Of a DNA stretch of 51,539 nt, positions 15,634 through 23,750 are shown one piece after another. The first letter of the stretch is position 1. Each line of letters begins with the position of its first letter. Source of the DNA: Corallococcus praedator (GTDB taxonomy: Bacteria > Myxococcota > Myxococcia > Myxococcales > Myxococcaceae); the NCBI RefSeq assembly GCF_003612125.1, contig NZ_RAWI01000022.1:1-51539 (forward strand). The letters are read 5' to 3'. The notes below the pieces were generated by a model. It did not search any database. It was not told the origin of the DNA and was given only the letters and a program-made list of their open reading frames with translations. The position numbers and the translations under genes are program-made.

Positions 15634-18324
15634 ATGACCTTCCTTGTTCCGGTCGCATTGACGCTCCTGGTGTCGGCCCAGATTCCGCTGGCCACCCAGG
15701 TGGAACTGCCCACCGGCGAGGTGGTGGAGCTGGCGGCCGACTACGTCGTCTACGAGTCGGACATCCTCACCGCCCGGGGCCACTGCGAGCTGAGAAGCGG
15801 CCCCAACGTGCTGCGCGCGGACGAGGTGACGTACAGCGAGGCCACCCAGGTGGCCACCGCCACCGGCAACGTGATGTTCGTCAGCGGCATGATGGCCGCC
15901 ATCGCGGACGACGTGCGCGTGGACCTGCGCTCCAACGAGGCCAATGTGAAGGGCGGCCTCTTCATGCAGAAGAAGGGCGTCACCCCCGAAGCCCTCCAGG
16001 CCGCGAAGACGCCGGATGAGTTGCGCAAGCTGGGGGAGACGCCCGTCCTCCTGAGCGGCACGCGCATCCGCCGCACCGGGGAGGCGGCCTTCTCCGTGGA
16101 CGGCCTCGCCTTCACCCCGTGCCAGTGCGGCCCGGGGGAGCCCAGCTGGCGCGTGGAGGCCAAGGAGGCCAGCGTCGTCATGGGCGAGCGGGCCATCCTC
16201 ACCTGGCCCGTGGTGTACGTGCGCTCGGTGCCGGTGTTCGCGCTGCCGTGGCTGTACCTGCCCCTGGCCGAGCGCCGCTCCGGTCTGCTGATTCCCCGCC
16301 CGTCCAACTCCGGCCTCAACGGCTTCGGGCTGGACGTGCCCGTCTTCCTCACGCTGGGGGAGAGCTACGACATGACCTTCACGCCCGGCTACTACACGGG
16401 CGGAGGCGACATCGATGGGTCGTTCCTGGACCCGGCGACGAAAAAGCCCATCCGCGAGCCCCGCCCCAACGGCGTGAAGGGGCCCCGGCTGCTCACCGAG
16501 TTCCGCTACGTCCCCAGCGACCGGACGCGGGGCCGGGCCACGGTGGGCTTCCTCTACGATTTGCGGCCCCGGTTGGATCCCGTCTCCGGCGGGTTCATGC
16601 GCGTCCACGACCACAGCCAGGTGCCGGGCATCCAGACGTCGCAGATCTTCGATGAGAAGCGCGGGCTGCGGGGCGAAGCCTCCTGGCAGCACACGCAGGA
16701 GCTGGGGGACGGCTGGCGTGACCGGGTGGACGCGTACTTCGTGTCGGACGGCTTCTACACGCGCGACCTCACCGCCGACCTGCTGGTGCAGAACAACAAC
16801 TACCTGCGCAGCACCGCCGTCGTGTACCAGCGCAAGGACGACCGCTACCTGGGCCTGGACGTGTCGCTGCGCCAGGACCTGCGCTACCCGTTCCGGTTCT
16901 TCCGCTCCAACGTCATCCCCGCGATCGCCACCCCGGGCAACGTCGCCGTGGATCCCCATGGCCCCACCACGTTCCAGCGACTGCCGGGCATCACCCTGGC
17001 CCTGCCCGAGCGGCCCCTGTTCGGCGGCGGCGTGATGGGCGGGGTGCAGGTGGAGTACAGCCGCCTTTCGCCCCTGCGCAGCCCCTTCGCGGACGACGGC
17101 CGGGACGCGCTCTACGCGCCGTTCACCCGCTGGCGTCCGGCGTCCGCGCCGCTGAACATCGACTACTTCGGCCTGCCCATCGACGACCTGGAGGGCAACG
17201 GCCGCTTCGACGCCACGGAGCGCGAGGGCCGCGACCGCGTGACGCTGCTGCCGCGCGTGTTCACGTCCTACGGGCTGGGCTCCTGGGCGCGGCTGACACC
17301 GTCGCTGGCGGTGCGCCAGGACGTCTCCGTGGGAGAGTTCTCCGGCCGGACCTCCCAGCGCGGCTACCCCATGGCGGACCTGGTGCTGGACTCCCAGCTG
17401 GCCCGCACGTTCACGGACAAGGACACGCTCTACCGCCACACGCTGTCCCCGTCGGTGACACTGCGCTATGTGCCCGGAGGCTGGGGCCACGTCCTCACCG
17501 CCGCTCGCGCGGAGGGCTCCGGCACCGTGCCGCTCGTCTACGACGAAGGGGACGCCGCGGTACCGCTCCAGTCCGACGGCCGCGTGCGAGGCTTCCTCCA
17601 GGCCGTGGTCGCCGTGGATCAGTCGCTGCGCGTGCGCAAGGGTCCCACCACCCGGGAGCCGCTGCGCCTGCGGATTGGCCAGGGTTTTGATTTGTCCCGC
17701 CACGCCCCCGTCGCCGGACGGGACACGGTGCGGGGCGGCGTGCTGCGCGACACCTTCGCGCGCCTGTCCGCCAGCGCCGGGGTCCTCTCCGCGGGCGCCG
17801 TCGTGCGCATGGACCCGACGACGGCGACCATCACCCAGCTGGGCGCCGACTTCACCATCGACAATGGCAAGGGCAACGCGCTCTACGGCCGCTACGACGA
17901 CCTGCTCGCGGTGAAGCAGTTCTCCATCGACCGGGGGTTGGATCCGCTCGCACAAGGTCCGGATTTCGTGCGCCGGGGCATCGACATGCTCGTCGGAGAC
18001 GCACCCCGCCCCCTGCCGTCACACACCGATCAGGTCGACCCCTCTCCGACCGAACGGGCACAGGCACTCACTGCTGGTACGCGAATCAAACTCGGATTCG
18101 GGCTCGGGTTGCGATACGAAGCACTTGTGCAGCCCCTCTATAAGGATCCGGTTTCCCAGGAAAGTCAGCCCCTCGCCCAGCAGACCTTTGGCGTGTCCTA
18201 CGGGCCCGCCTGTGACTGCTGGCGAATCGAGGGGGTGATGATCCTGCGGCGCAACCAGTCGCCGGAATTCGCCGGCGTGAATTTCAGCGTCGCCGGCTTC
18301 GGATCCTTTGGTTCGGGGGGTTAG
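15634..18324 (+). CDS. lptD: LPS-assembly outer-membrane protein LptD-like
   Basis: Outer-membrane translocon that inserts lipopolysaccharide. The 896-residue protein starts with a signal peptide (MTFLVPVALTLLVSAQ). An OstA/LptA-like beta-jellyroll follows (about 25-200; AADYVVYESDILTARGHCEL, TATGNVMFV), then a beta-barrel of about 600 residues with alternating aromatic strands and the LptD-type segment FALPWLYLPLAERRSGLLIPR near residue 200. Cys occur at 51, at 163 and 165 (CQC) and at 860 and 862 (CDC), reminiscent of the disulfides linking the jellyroll to the barrel in characterised LptD. The last 300 bp use visibly more A/T at third positions than the rest. LptE is not seen nearby. Confidence 0.85.
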   Translation: MTFLVPVALTLLVSAQIPLATQVELPTGEVVELAADYVVYESDILTARGHCELRSGPNVLRADEVTYSEATQVATATGNVMFVSGMMAAIADDVRVDLRSNEANVKGGLFMQKKGVTPEALQAAKTPDELRKLGETPVLLSGTRIRRTGEAAFSVDGLAFTPCQCGPGEPSWRVEAKEASVVMGERAILTWPVVYVRSVPVFALPWLYLPLAERRSGLLIPRPSNSGLNGFGLDVPVFLTLGESYDMTFTPGYYTGGGDIDGSFLDPATKKPIREPRPNGVKGPRLLTEFRYVPSDRTRGRATVGFLYDLRPRLDPVSGGFMRVHDHSQVPGIQTSQIFDEKRGLRGEASWQHTQELGDGWRDRVDAYFVSDGFYTRDLTADLLVQNNNYLRSTAVVYQRKDDRYLGLDVSLRQDLRYPFRFFRSNVIPAIATPGNVAVDPHGPTTFQRLPGITLALPERPLFGGGVMGGVQVEYSRLSPLRSPFADDGRDALYAPFTRWRPASAPLNIDYFGLPIDDLEGNGRFDATEREGRDRVTLLPRVFTSYGLGSWARLTPSLAVRQDVSVGEFSGRTSQRGYPMADLVLDSQLARTFTDKDTLYRHTLSPSVTLRYVPGGWGHVLTAARAEGSGTVPLVYDEGDAAVPLQSDGRVRGFLQAVVAVDQSLRVRKGPTTREPLRLRIGQGFDLSRHAPVAGRDTVRGGVLRDTFARLSASAGVLSAGAVVRMDPTTATITQLGADFTIDNGKGNALYGRYDDLLAVKQFSIDRGLDPLAQGPDFVRRGIDMLVGDAPRPLPSHTDQVDPSPTERAQALTAGTRIKLGFGLGLRYEALVQPLYKDPVSQESQPLAQQTFGVSYGPACDCWRIEGVMILRRNQSPEFAGVNFSVAGFGSFGSGG

Positions 18325-18389
18325 GAATCACCCGCCGTACGCGAGGGTTGCACTCACCTCGAAACATCCCCCCCCAGGAGAAGTCTTTC

Positions 18390-18740
18390 GTGTCGGATCT
18401 CGGAAAAAGAATTGGCCAGCGCATTCGCGAGCTTCGCACGCAGCGCCCGGAGCGATGGACGCAGGAAGAGCTCGCCGAGCGGGCACAGATCAGCGTGTCC
18501 TTCCTGTCGATGATCGAGCGTGGCGAGCGTGTCCCCCATGTCGAGACGCTCGCGGCGCTCTCCAACGCCCTCAGTGTCAGCCTTGGTGAGCTCTTCACGG
18601 GCACGGAGCAGACGCCCGCCCAGACGGAGGACCTGCTGCGTCCCTTGTCGGACTTCGCCCGCGCCCGGGGCCTCAACGCCCGCGACGTGGACCGCCTCCT
18701 GGGCGTCGCCCGGGTGATGTTCAACGGCTCGGCTGCCTGA
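18390..18740 (+). CDS. XRE-family helix-turn-helix regulator
   Basis: A 116-residue protein with a Cro/CI-type HTH in its first 70 residues (GKRIGQRIRELRTQ, WTQEELAERAQISVSFLSMIERGERVP) and a short helical C-terminus (LLRPLSDFARARGLNARDVDRLL), perhaps for dimerisation. GTG 18390 was chosen for its ribosome-binding site AGGAG at 18376-18380; an ATG at 18348 lacks one. It lies 65 bp after lptD with no clear promoter between, so it may be co-transcribed. Its target is unknown. Confidence 0.82.
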   Translation: MSDLGKRIGQRIRELRTQRPERWTQEELAERAQISVSFLSMIERGERVPHVETLAALSNALSVSLGELFTGTEQTPAQTEDLLRPLSDFARARGLNARDVDRLLGVARVMFNGSAA

Positions 18741-18770
18741 AGCCTTCCAGGCAGGCTGTCGCCTTCCAGC

Positions 18771-18807
18771 GCCTTCCGCCCGCCTCCCCCTCGGCGTGGC
18801 GGAAGGC
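18771..18807 (+). terminator. Hairpin after the XRE regulator
   Basis: Ten-base perfect stem, gccttccgcc (18771-18780) with ggcggaaggc (18798-18807), and a 17-base loop. It lies between the XRE gene and the TetR promoter. There is no U tract, so terminator function is uncertain. Confidence 0.4.
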
Positions 18808-18819
18808 CCCACGTAAGGA

Positions 18820-18848
18820 TTGACCCCGGGGCCCCGCGTCCGTAGCGT
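18820..18848 (+). promoter_or_regulatory. Predicted sigma-70-type promoter of the TetR-crotonase operon
   Basis: TTGACC (18820-18825), a 17-base spacer, and TAGCGT (18843-18848). This is among the best promoter matches in the window, 42 bases upstream of the GTG start. Confidence 0.6.
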
Positions 18849-18876
18849 GGTTGGCTGATTTTCGAATCAACCAGCC
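18849..18876 (+). promoter_or_regulatory. Candidate TetR operator (inverted repeat)
   Basis: GGTTGGCTGATT (18849-18860), spacer ttcg, and AATCAACCAGCC (18865-18876); ten of twelve positions are symmetrical, with a perfect TGATT/AATCA core. It directly abuts the -10 box and covers the expected transcription start, as expected for autorepression. Confidence 0.55.
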
Positions 18877-18889
18877 GTAGGGAGGACGC

Positions 18890-19669
18890 GTGGGCCAGCA
18901 GAAGTCGGCACCGGAAGGCGGGACGCGGGAGAGCGAGCGTCGCCGGACCATCCTGCGTGCCGCCATCGACGTGTTCGCCCGCAAGGGCTACCACGGCTGC
19001 CGCATCGCGGACGTCGCCAAGGAGGCGGGCGTCGCGTACGGGCTCGTCTACCACTACTTCAAGAACAAGGACGAGCTGCTCGAGACCGTCTTCGAGACGG
19101 GCTGGAGCGGCTTCATCTCCCGTGCGCGGCTGGTCGCGGAGAGCGAAGGCCCGCTGGAGGAGAAGGTGCGCCGCATCGCGGACGTGGCCTTCGAGGCCTA
19201 CCGCGTGGACCCGCGCGCGGTGAAGGTCCTCATCCTTGAAATCGCCCGCAGCCCCGCGGGGGCCCGCATCAACCGGCAGACGGCCTTCGTGGACGTCATC
19301 CGCCTGAGCGCGCAGATGTTCACCCGCGCGAAGGAGTCCGGGGAGCTGCGCCCGGACGTGGATCCGCTGCTTGCCTCCGCGCTCCTGTTCGGCTCCATCG
19401 AGATGGGCCTCACGGCCTTCGTCGTGGGCCTCGCGGACGCGCGCGACACGGTGATGCTGGAGCGCGCCAAGGCGCAGATCGCCGACTCCTTCCTCCACGG
19501 CGTCCTCGTCCCCGGCGGTGCGCCGTCCCGGACCGAGCCTCCCCGGAGCGAGCTTTCCACGGCCGAGCCTGTCAGGGCCGAGGAACCGAAGCACGAGGCC
19601 CCTGCGGAGGTGTCGACATGGAAGCGGGAGAAGTCCGGTACGAAGTCCAAGGCCCCCAAGCGCAGCTGA
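18890..19669 (+). CDS. TetR/AcrR-family transcription regulator
   Basis: A 259-residue regulator. The N-terminal HTH (about 15-65) has the family signature RRRTILRAAIDVFARKGYHGCRIADVAKEAGVAYGLVYHYFKNKDELL (shown here as the recognisable segments ILRAAIDVFARKGYHG and YGLVYHYFKNKDELL). An all-helical ligand domain spans about 70-200, and an unusual charged, Glu/Pro-rich tail of about 55 residues (PSRTEPPRSE to SKAPKRS) extends past the usual length. GTG 18890 has GGGAGG eight bases upstream. The last 52 bp overlap the crotonase gene in another frame. Acyl-CoA-type ligands are plausible from this neighbour (inference). Confidence 0.88.
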   Translation: MGQQKSAPEGGTRESERRRTILRAAIDVFARKGYHGCRIADVAKEAGVAYGLVYHYFKNKDELLETVFETGWSGFISRARLVAESEGPLEEKVRRIADVAFEAYRVDPRAVKVLILEIARSPAGARINRQTAFVDVIRLSAQMFTRAKESGELRPDVDPLLASALLFGSIEMGLTAFVVGLADARDTVMLERAKAQIADSFLHGVLVPGGAPSRTEPPRSELSTAEPVRAEEPKHEAPAEVSTWKREKSGTKSKAPKRS

Positions 19670-20400
19670 CCATCGACCGACCCCGGGCGCGCAACGCGCT
19701 GTCGCCGGGCGTGATTCAAGGCCTGCTCGACGCGCTCGAGCGCGCGGACGCGGACCCCGCCGTGCGCGTGCTCGTGCTCACCGGCGCGGGGGAGAAGGTG
19801 TTCTGCGCGGGGGGAGACCTGGGAGCGATGGCCGGAGACGGCGGCTTCCTGGCCACCCACGAGGGCCGGCGCGCCTACGGGCGGCTGCTCACGCGCTTCC
19901 AGGAGGTGCGCAAGCCCACCGTGGCCCGCGTCAACGGCCACGCGCTGGCGGGCGGACTGGGCCTGGTGCTCGCGTGCGACCTGGCCGTCGCCGTGGAGGG
20001 CGCGGACCTGGGCACGCCTGAAATCGACGTGGGGCTCTTCCCCATGATGATGATGGCGCTGCTGCAGCGGCACCTGGGCCGCAAGCGCGCGCTGGAGCTG
20101 GTGCTCACCGGGGACCGGCTGCCCGCGCGCGACGCCCTGGCGCTGGGACTGCTCAACCGCGTGGTGCCGGCCGCGGAGCTGGACACCACGGTGGCCGCGC
20201 TCGCGGGGAAGCTCGCGGGCAAGAGCCAGGCGGTGCTGGCCCTGGGCCGGCGCGCCTTCTTCACCGCGGAGGACCTGACGTTGCCCGCCGCGCTGGAGTT
20301 CCTGTCGTCGCAGCTGTCGCTGAACGTGCTCGCGGACGACGCGGCGGAGGGCGTGACGGCCTTCCTGGAGAAGCGCCCCCCGCGGTGGAAGGACCAGTAG
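19618..20400 (+). CDS. Enoyl-CoA hydratase/isomerase family protein
   Basis: A 260-residue crotonase-fold protein. CoA-binding DRPRARNALSPGV and the oxyanion segment GAGEKVFCAGGDLGAM are present. Of the two catalytic Glu of classical hydratases, the one in the GGGCE position is Gly here (LAGGLGLVLACD), while the second (TPEIDVGLFP) is kept. Hydration may therefore not be the reaction; isomerase or hydrolase chemistry is possible. It has GGAGG at 19606-19610 and overlaps tetR by 52 bp, so the two are an operon. Confidence 0.85.
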   Translation: MEAGEVRYEVQGPQAQLTIDRPRARNALSPGVIQGLLDALERADADPAVRVLVLTGAGEKVFCAGGDLGAMAGDGGFLATHEGRRAYGRLLTRFQEVRKPTVARVNGHALAGGLGLVLACDLAVAVEGADLGTPEIDVGLFPMMMMALLQRHLGRKRALELVLTGDRLPARDALALGLLNRVVPAAELDTTVAALAGKLAGKSQAVLALGRRAFFTAEDLTLPAALEFLSSQLSLNVLADDAAEGVTAFLEKRPPRWKDQ

Positions 20401-20407
20401 GCGGCCG

Positions 20408-21496
20408 CTAGGGGTTGGCCAGCTCGGGGGAGCTGACCGCCACGCCCGGCGTCTCCTGCGCGCCGAAGAAGTCCAGCTTGAGCAGCGTCTGGCCATCCAC
20501 CCACCGGTCATCCGCCTTCACACCCCAGTGGAGGTGGGGGCCGGTGACGCGGCCGGTGCTGCCCACGAGCCCCAGCCCGTCGCCCTGCTTCACCTGCGCG
20601 CCGTCCTTCACGTCGATGCGCGACAGGTGGAAGTACGCGGTGAAGAGCCCCGCGCCGTGGTGCACGAGCACGGTGTTGCCGGAGGCGTAGTTGTCGCGCG
20701 CCATCACCACCGTGCCGTCGTTGGCGGCGACCACCGGCGCGCCCGGGTCCCCGTCCAGGTCCACGCCGAAGTGCTGGCTCTGCAGCTTGCCGTTGAACGA
20801 GCGGCGGTCGCCGAAGGGCGCCGTCACCACGTCCTGGCGCGGCCACGCGAAGTTCTGTCCGAACAGCGGCTCGCGGAACGGCTGCGCGAACGCCGCGGCG
20901 AACGCCTTGCGGTCCGCCTCCATGCGCGCCTTCACCGCCTTGGGCGGCGACACGTACTTGCTGGCCACGCGCAGCTCGCGCTCGCGGTAGCCCGGGGCGA
21001 GCACCTCCAGCGCGCCGGACAGCGCCACCGGCAGCCCCTTGCCGGGGGCCATCACGTCCACGACCTGCGTGCCGGGGGGCAGCTCCACCGGGAGGCTGGT
21101 GAGGGCGAGGTGCCCTTCGCGCCACGCGAAGAAGCGCAGCGGCCGGCCCCCGAGCGTCCCCGTGGGAAGCCCGGCCGCGCCGCGCACGGTCACCACCACC
21201 GGGTCTCCCGGCTTCGCGCTCGACGGCTGGAGCGACAGCAGGGGCCTGTCCAGCACGGGCCCGAGGCTGTCGGGCTTCACCCGCAGGGGCGCCATTTCGC
21301 CCTGGACGACGGCGCCCGGCGTGGGCGCGCCCGGAGCGCGGGTGCCCGGGGGGGAGGGCGTGGGCGCGGCGCCCGTCACGGTCCCCGCCACCCCGGCGGG
21401 AGAAGAGGCGGGCGAGGCGGCGGCGAGCGCCGAGGGCCCGGAAGCGAGCAGGGTGAGGACGAGGAGACGGGACGCGGAATGATTCCGGGCGGGCAT
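20408..21496 (-). CDS. Secreted M23-family (LytM) metallopeptidase
   Basis: A 362-residue exported protein. A signal peptide (MPARNHSASRLLVLTLLASG...) and an Ala/Pro-rich linker (about 25-75) precede an Ig-like beta region (about 80-170) and a C-terminal LytM domain (about 230-350). The zinc ligands are HFGVDLD (H-x3-D) and HLHWG (H-x-H), so the site looks active, which supports peptidoglycan endopeptidase activity. ATG 21496 fits the signal peptide. It is convergent with the crotonase gene, eight bases apart. Confidence 0.9.
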   Translation of the reverse strand: MPARNHSASRLLVLTLLASGPSALAAASPASSPAGVAGTVTGAAPTPSPPGTRAPGAPTPGAVVQGEMAPLRVKPDSLGPVLDRPLLSLQPSSAKPGDPVVVTVRGAAGLPTGTLGGRPLRFFAWREGHLALTSLPVELPPGTQVVDVMAPGKGLPVALSGALEVLAPGYRERELRVASKYVSPPKAVKARMEADRKAFAAAFAQPFREPLFGQNFAWPRQDVVTAPFGDRRSFNGKLQSQHFGVDLDGDPGAPVVAANDGTVVMARDNYASGNTVLVHHGAGLFTAYFHLSRIDVKDGAQVKQGDGLGLVGSTGRVTGPHLHWGVKADDRWVDGQTLLKLDFFGAQETPGVAVSSPELANP

Positions 21497-21810
21497 GGGC
21501 CGTTCTTTACACCACGCGCGCGCGGAACCTTCCCGGACCGGCGTCGGAGGTGTTGGTTGCCCGCCGCGTCGGCCAGAAGGGCCCGCCTGGAGGTCTGCTG
21601 GTTGACGCCCGGTCGGACGCCCCGGAAGCAGGCGAAGAATGCGTGCCATTGTCGGTACTTGCGTGCCCTGGGAGGCGAATCCGTGTTCTCGGCCGGACGA
21701 GCGGCAGGCAGCCGTGTCCGATCCGCGATGTCAAGCCGTTACGGACGACGGTGGGCTCCCTAGCTTCTCTCCATCAACGCAGCGCATCGATTTCGAAAAG
21801 GAGAGCGCAC
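21497..21810. other. Non-coding divergent region
   Basis: 314 bp between the M23 gene (minus) and the unknown gene at 21811 (plus). A plus-strand frame is open through it, but composition and lack of a start signal argue against coding. A weak plus-strand promoter-like pair is visible (TTACGG at 21739-21744, 16 bases, TAGCTT at 21761-21766). Nothing else is recognised. Confidence 0.5.
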
Positions 21811-22311
21811 ATGCCTCGCTCCTACAGCTTCGACCACTTCCAGGTTCCCAAGACGCTGCCCGTGCAGAAGCGCGGCCTGCGTCAGCGTGACAAGGAGCAG
21901 CTTGCCCAGTCCTCGCACGTGATGGTGGACGACGCGGAAGGCCTCCACTACGGCAAGAGCCACGCCCAGACGGAAGAGATCCTCATGGCGCGCAAGATGG
22001 CGCTCCAGTTGGAGGAACTGGCCCGTCCGGAGGCCGATGCCAAGTTCAGCCACGCCCAGCCGGCGCGCGCGAAGAGGGCCAAGGCGGCCGCGGCGCCCGT
22101 CATCGGGACGACGGCGCCCATCGGGGCCCTGCCGACCACGAAGGAGCAGTTGTCTTCGCAGGGCCAGCTGACGGACCTTGTCGACGAGGCGCGCCGTCAA
22201 CTGAAGGCCATCCAGACTGGCGTGAGCGACGTGGCGTCGGCGGCGCAGCGGCTGGCGACGCTGCCCCTGGAAGCGGTGCGACTGGCGGCCCGCCGGATCA
22301 TCCCGGCCTGA
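21811..22311 (+). CDS. Conserved-looking hypothetical protein, helical
   Basis: I do not recognise this 166-residue protein. It is soluble and charged. The N-terminal part (MPRSYSFDHFQVPKTLPVQKRGLRQRDKEQLAQSS, in two segments YSFDHFQVPKTLPVQ and RGLRQRDKEQLAQ) looks structured, an Ala/Lys-rich linker follows (about 85-105), and the C-terminus is an amphipathic helix (DEARRQLKAIQTGVSDVASA, LPLEAVRLAARRII) resembling phasin-like or membrane-surface helices. The start is fixed by AAGGAG at 21798-21803. It lies 25 bp upstream of the phosphohydrolase gene, probably in the same transcript. Confidence 0.7.
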   Translation: MPRSYSFDHFQVPKTLPVQKRGLRQRDKEQLAQSSHVMVDDAEGLHYGKSHAQTEEILMARKMALQLEELARPEADAKFSHAQPARAKRAKAAAAPVIGTTAPIGALPTTKEQLSSQGQLTDLVDEARRQLKAIQTGVSDVASAAQRLATLPLEAVRLAARRIIPA

Positions 22312-22336
22312 ACCCGAAGGGGAGGGTGAGCGACGC

Positions 22337-23101
22337 GTGGAGCTGACACTCGTCTCGTACAACATCCACAGCGGCATCGGGGTGGACGGGCACTTCGACC
22401 TGTCCCGCGTGGGCGCGGTGTTGCGTGAAGTGAACGCGGACATCATCGCCCTCCAGGAGGTGGGGGACTTCCGGGGCAAGACGTCCCGGGAGGACCAGCC
22501 CGAACACCTGGCGGAGATGCTGGGCCTGCACATGGCCTTCGGGCCCAACGTGGTCCGCAACGGGCGCCGCTACGGCAACGCCATCCTCAGCCGGCTGCCG
22601 GTGCTCAAGTCGAAGAACTACGACCTCAGCGTGACGGGGCGCGAGCCCCGGGGGGCGCTGCGGTGCGACCTGGACCTGGGCGGAGGCAAGCAGCTCCACG
22701 TCTTCTGCCTCCACCTGGGCCTGTCGGTGAGCGAGCGGCGGCGGCAGGAATCGCTGCTCCTGTCCGCCGACCTGCTCCGGGACGCGGCGCGCAAGGACCC
22801 GATGGTGGTGTGCGGGGACTTCAATTCGTGGGGCAACGGGCCGGTGTCGTCGCTGGTGCGGGAGGCCATCCACGACGCCGCGTTCGAGCTGGGCGCCGCC
22901 GCGCGCACCTACCCCACGCGGCTGCCGCTGTTCCGGTTGGACCGCATCTACGTGGACTCGGGGGTGCGGCCGGTGTCGGTGACGCCGCACCGCTCGCCGC
23001 TCAGCCGGGTGGCCTCCGACCACCTGCCCCTGGTCATGCGCTTCGAGGCGCCCATCGCGGTGCAGCCGCCCGTGGCGCCGCCGGTGCAGCTCATCGGGTA
23101 G
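22337..23101 (+). CDS. Endonuclease/exonuclease/phosphatase (EEP) family protein
   Basis: A 254-residue EEP-fold metal-dependent phosphohydrolase. The family motifs are in order: SYNIHSGIG (N-terminal Asn), ALQEVGDF (metal Glu), GREPRGALRC, CGDFNSWGN (catalytic Asp and Asn) and SDHLPLVM (Asp-His pair). All expected catalytic residues are present. Members cleave DNA, RNA, phosphoinositides or sphingomyelin; the absence of a signal peptide points to a cytoplasmic substrate. GTG 22337 is preceded by GGGGAGG. It follows the helical unknown gene closely. Confidence 0.85.
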   Translation: MELTLVSYNIHSGIGVDGHFDLSRVGAVLREVNADIIALQEVGDFRGKTSREDQPEHLAEMLGLHMAFGPNVVRNGRRYGNAILSRLPVLKSKNYDLSVTGREPRGALRCDLDLGGGKQLHVFCLHLGLSVSERRRQESLLLSADLLRDAARKDPMVVCGDFNSWGNGPVSSLVREAIHDAAFELGAAARTYPTRLPLFRLDRIYVDSGVRPVSVTPHRSPLSRVASDHLPLVMRFEAPIAVQPPVAPPVQLIG

Positions 23102-23104
23102 GCC

Positions 23105-23121
23105 AGCGCCGGGACGGCGCT
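23105..23121 (+). terminator. Short hairpin after the EEP gene
   Basis: AGCGCC and GGCGCT with a five-base loop, four bases after the stop codon; it lacks a U tract. Confidence 0.3.
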
Positions 23122-23205
23122 ATCGGCTAGGGTGTTGGGGTCCGGAGGTTTCTCGCGTTGAGTGGCCGACGCTTGCGAACGCCGGACAGTTTCGCCGGGA
23201 TGTGG

Positions 23206-23234
23206 TTGTCGCGGCGGAGAGGGGTGCCTAGGTT
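23206..23234 (+). promoter_or_regulatory. Predicted promoter of the small membrane-protein cluster
   Basis: TTGTCG (23206-23211), a 17-base spacer, and TAGGTT (23229-23234), 42 bases before the first ATG of the cluster. Confidence 0.45.
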
Positions 23235-23276
23235 GGCGCCCACGCGCACAGGACGTGAGCGTCGGCCGGAGAGCGC

Positions 23277-23750
23277 ATGCACGTGGGCAGTGAACAGACG
23301 GATCGCGGCGTGGCCGCGCTCGTCGGGCGCATGGCGGACGGCTTCAGTCGGCTGGTGACGCAGCACCTGCAGTTGGCGCGGCTGGAGATCGCGGAGGACG
23401 CGAAGGCGGTGGGCCTGGACGTGGCGAGCATCGCCGTGTTCGTGCCCTTCCTCCTCGTGGGCTACGCGTTCGTCTGCGGCGCGCTGGCGGCCTTCCTGGC
23501 CACCTGGCTGGGGTGGGCGGGAGCGCTGGCGCTGGTGGGCGGGGTGAACCTCGTCGGAGGCTGCTTCGGCATCTTCCGCGCGGTGAGCCGCATGAAGTCC
23601 CGGCAGATGATGGATGACAGCGCGAGCGAGCTGTCGCGCAGCATGGCGGCGCTCACCACGGCACGGCCGCGGGACGCGGCGACGCCTGGGGTGAACACGC
23701 TCAAGGACACGACGGACAAGGTCTTCAAGGAGTCGCGGGATGGCCGCTAG
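23277..23750 (+). CDS. Holin-X-like (phage holin superfamily) membrane protein
   Basis: A 157-residue protein with an amphipathic N-terminal helix (about 10-45; MADGFSRLVTQHLQLARLEIAED), two adjacent membrane spans (about 47-95; VASIAVFVPFLLVGYAFVCG and the Gly-rich WLGWAGALALVGGVNLVGG) and a polar tail. This matches the putative actinobacterial Holin-X family found in many non-phage genomes, where lysis function is unproven. There are no phage genes here. It is the first gene of a run of five small membrane proteins, overlapping the next by 11 bp. Confidence 0.75.
   Translation: MHVGSEQTDRGVAALVGRMADGFSRLVTQHLQLARLEIAEDAKAVGLDVASIAVFVPFLLVGYAFVCGALAAFLATWLGWAGALALVGGVNLVGGCFGIFRAVSRMKSRQMMDDSASELSRSMAALTTARPRDAATPGVNTLKDTTDKVFKESRDGR

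Noticed and set aside
14044-17955. A very long open frame on the minus strand opposite the AMIN gene and lptD
   Set aside because: It is antisense to two well-supported genes. High third-position GC on the coding strand removes stops from this antisense frame, and the translation is low-complexity His/Arg/Gly-rich.
23277-23750. Prophage remnant suggested by the Holin-X-like protein
   Set aside because: No other phage gene is nearby; this family occurs in non-phage membrane clusters, and composition matches the host.
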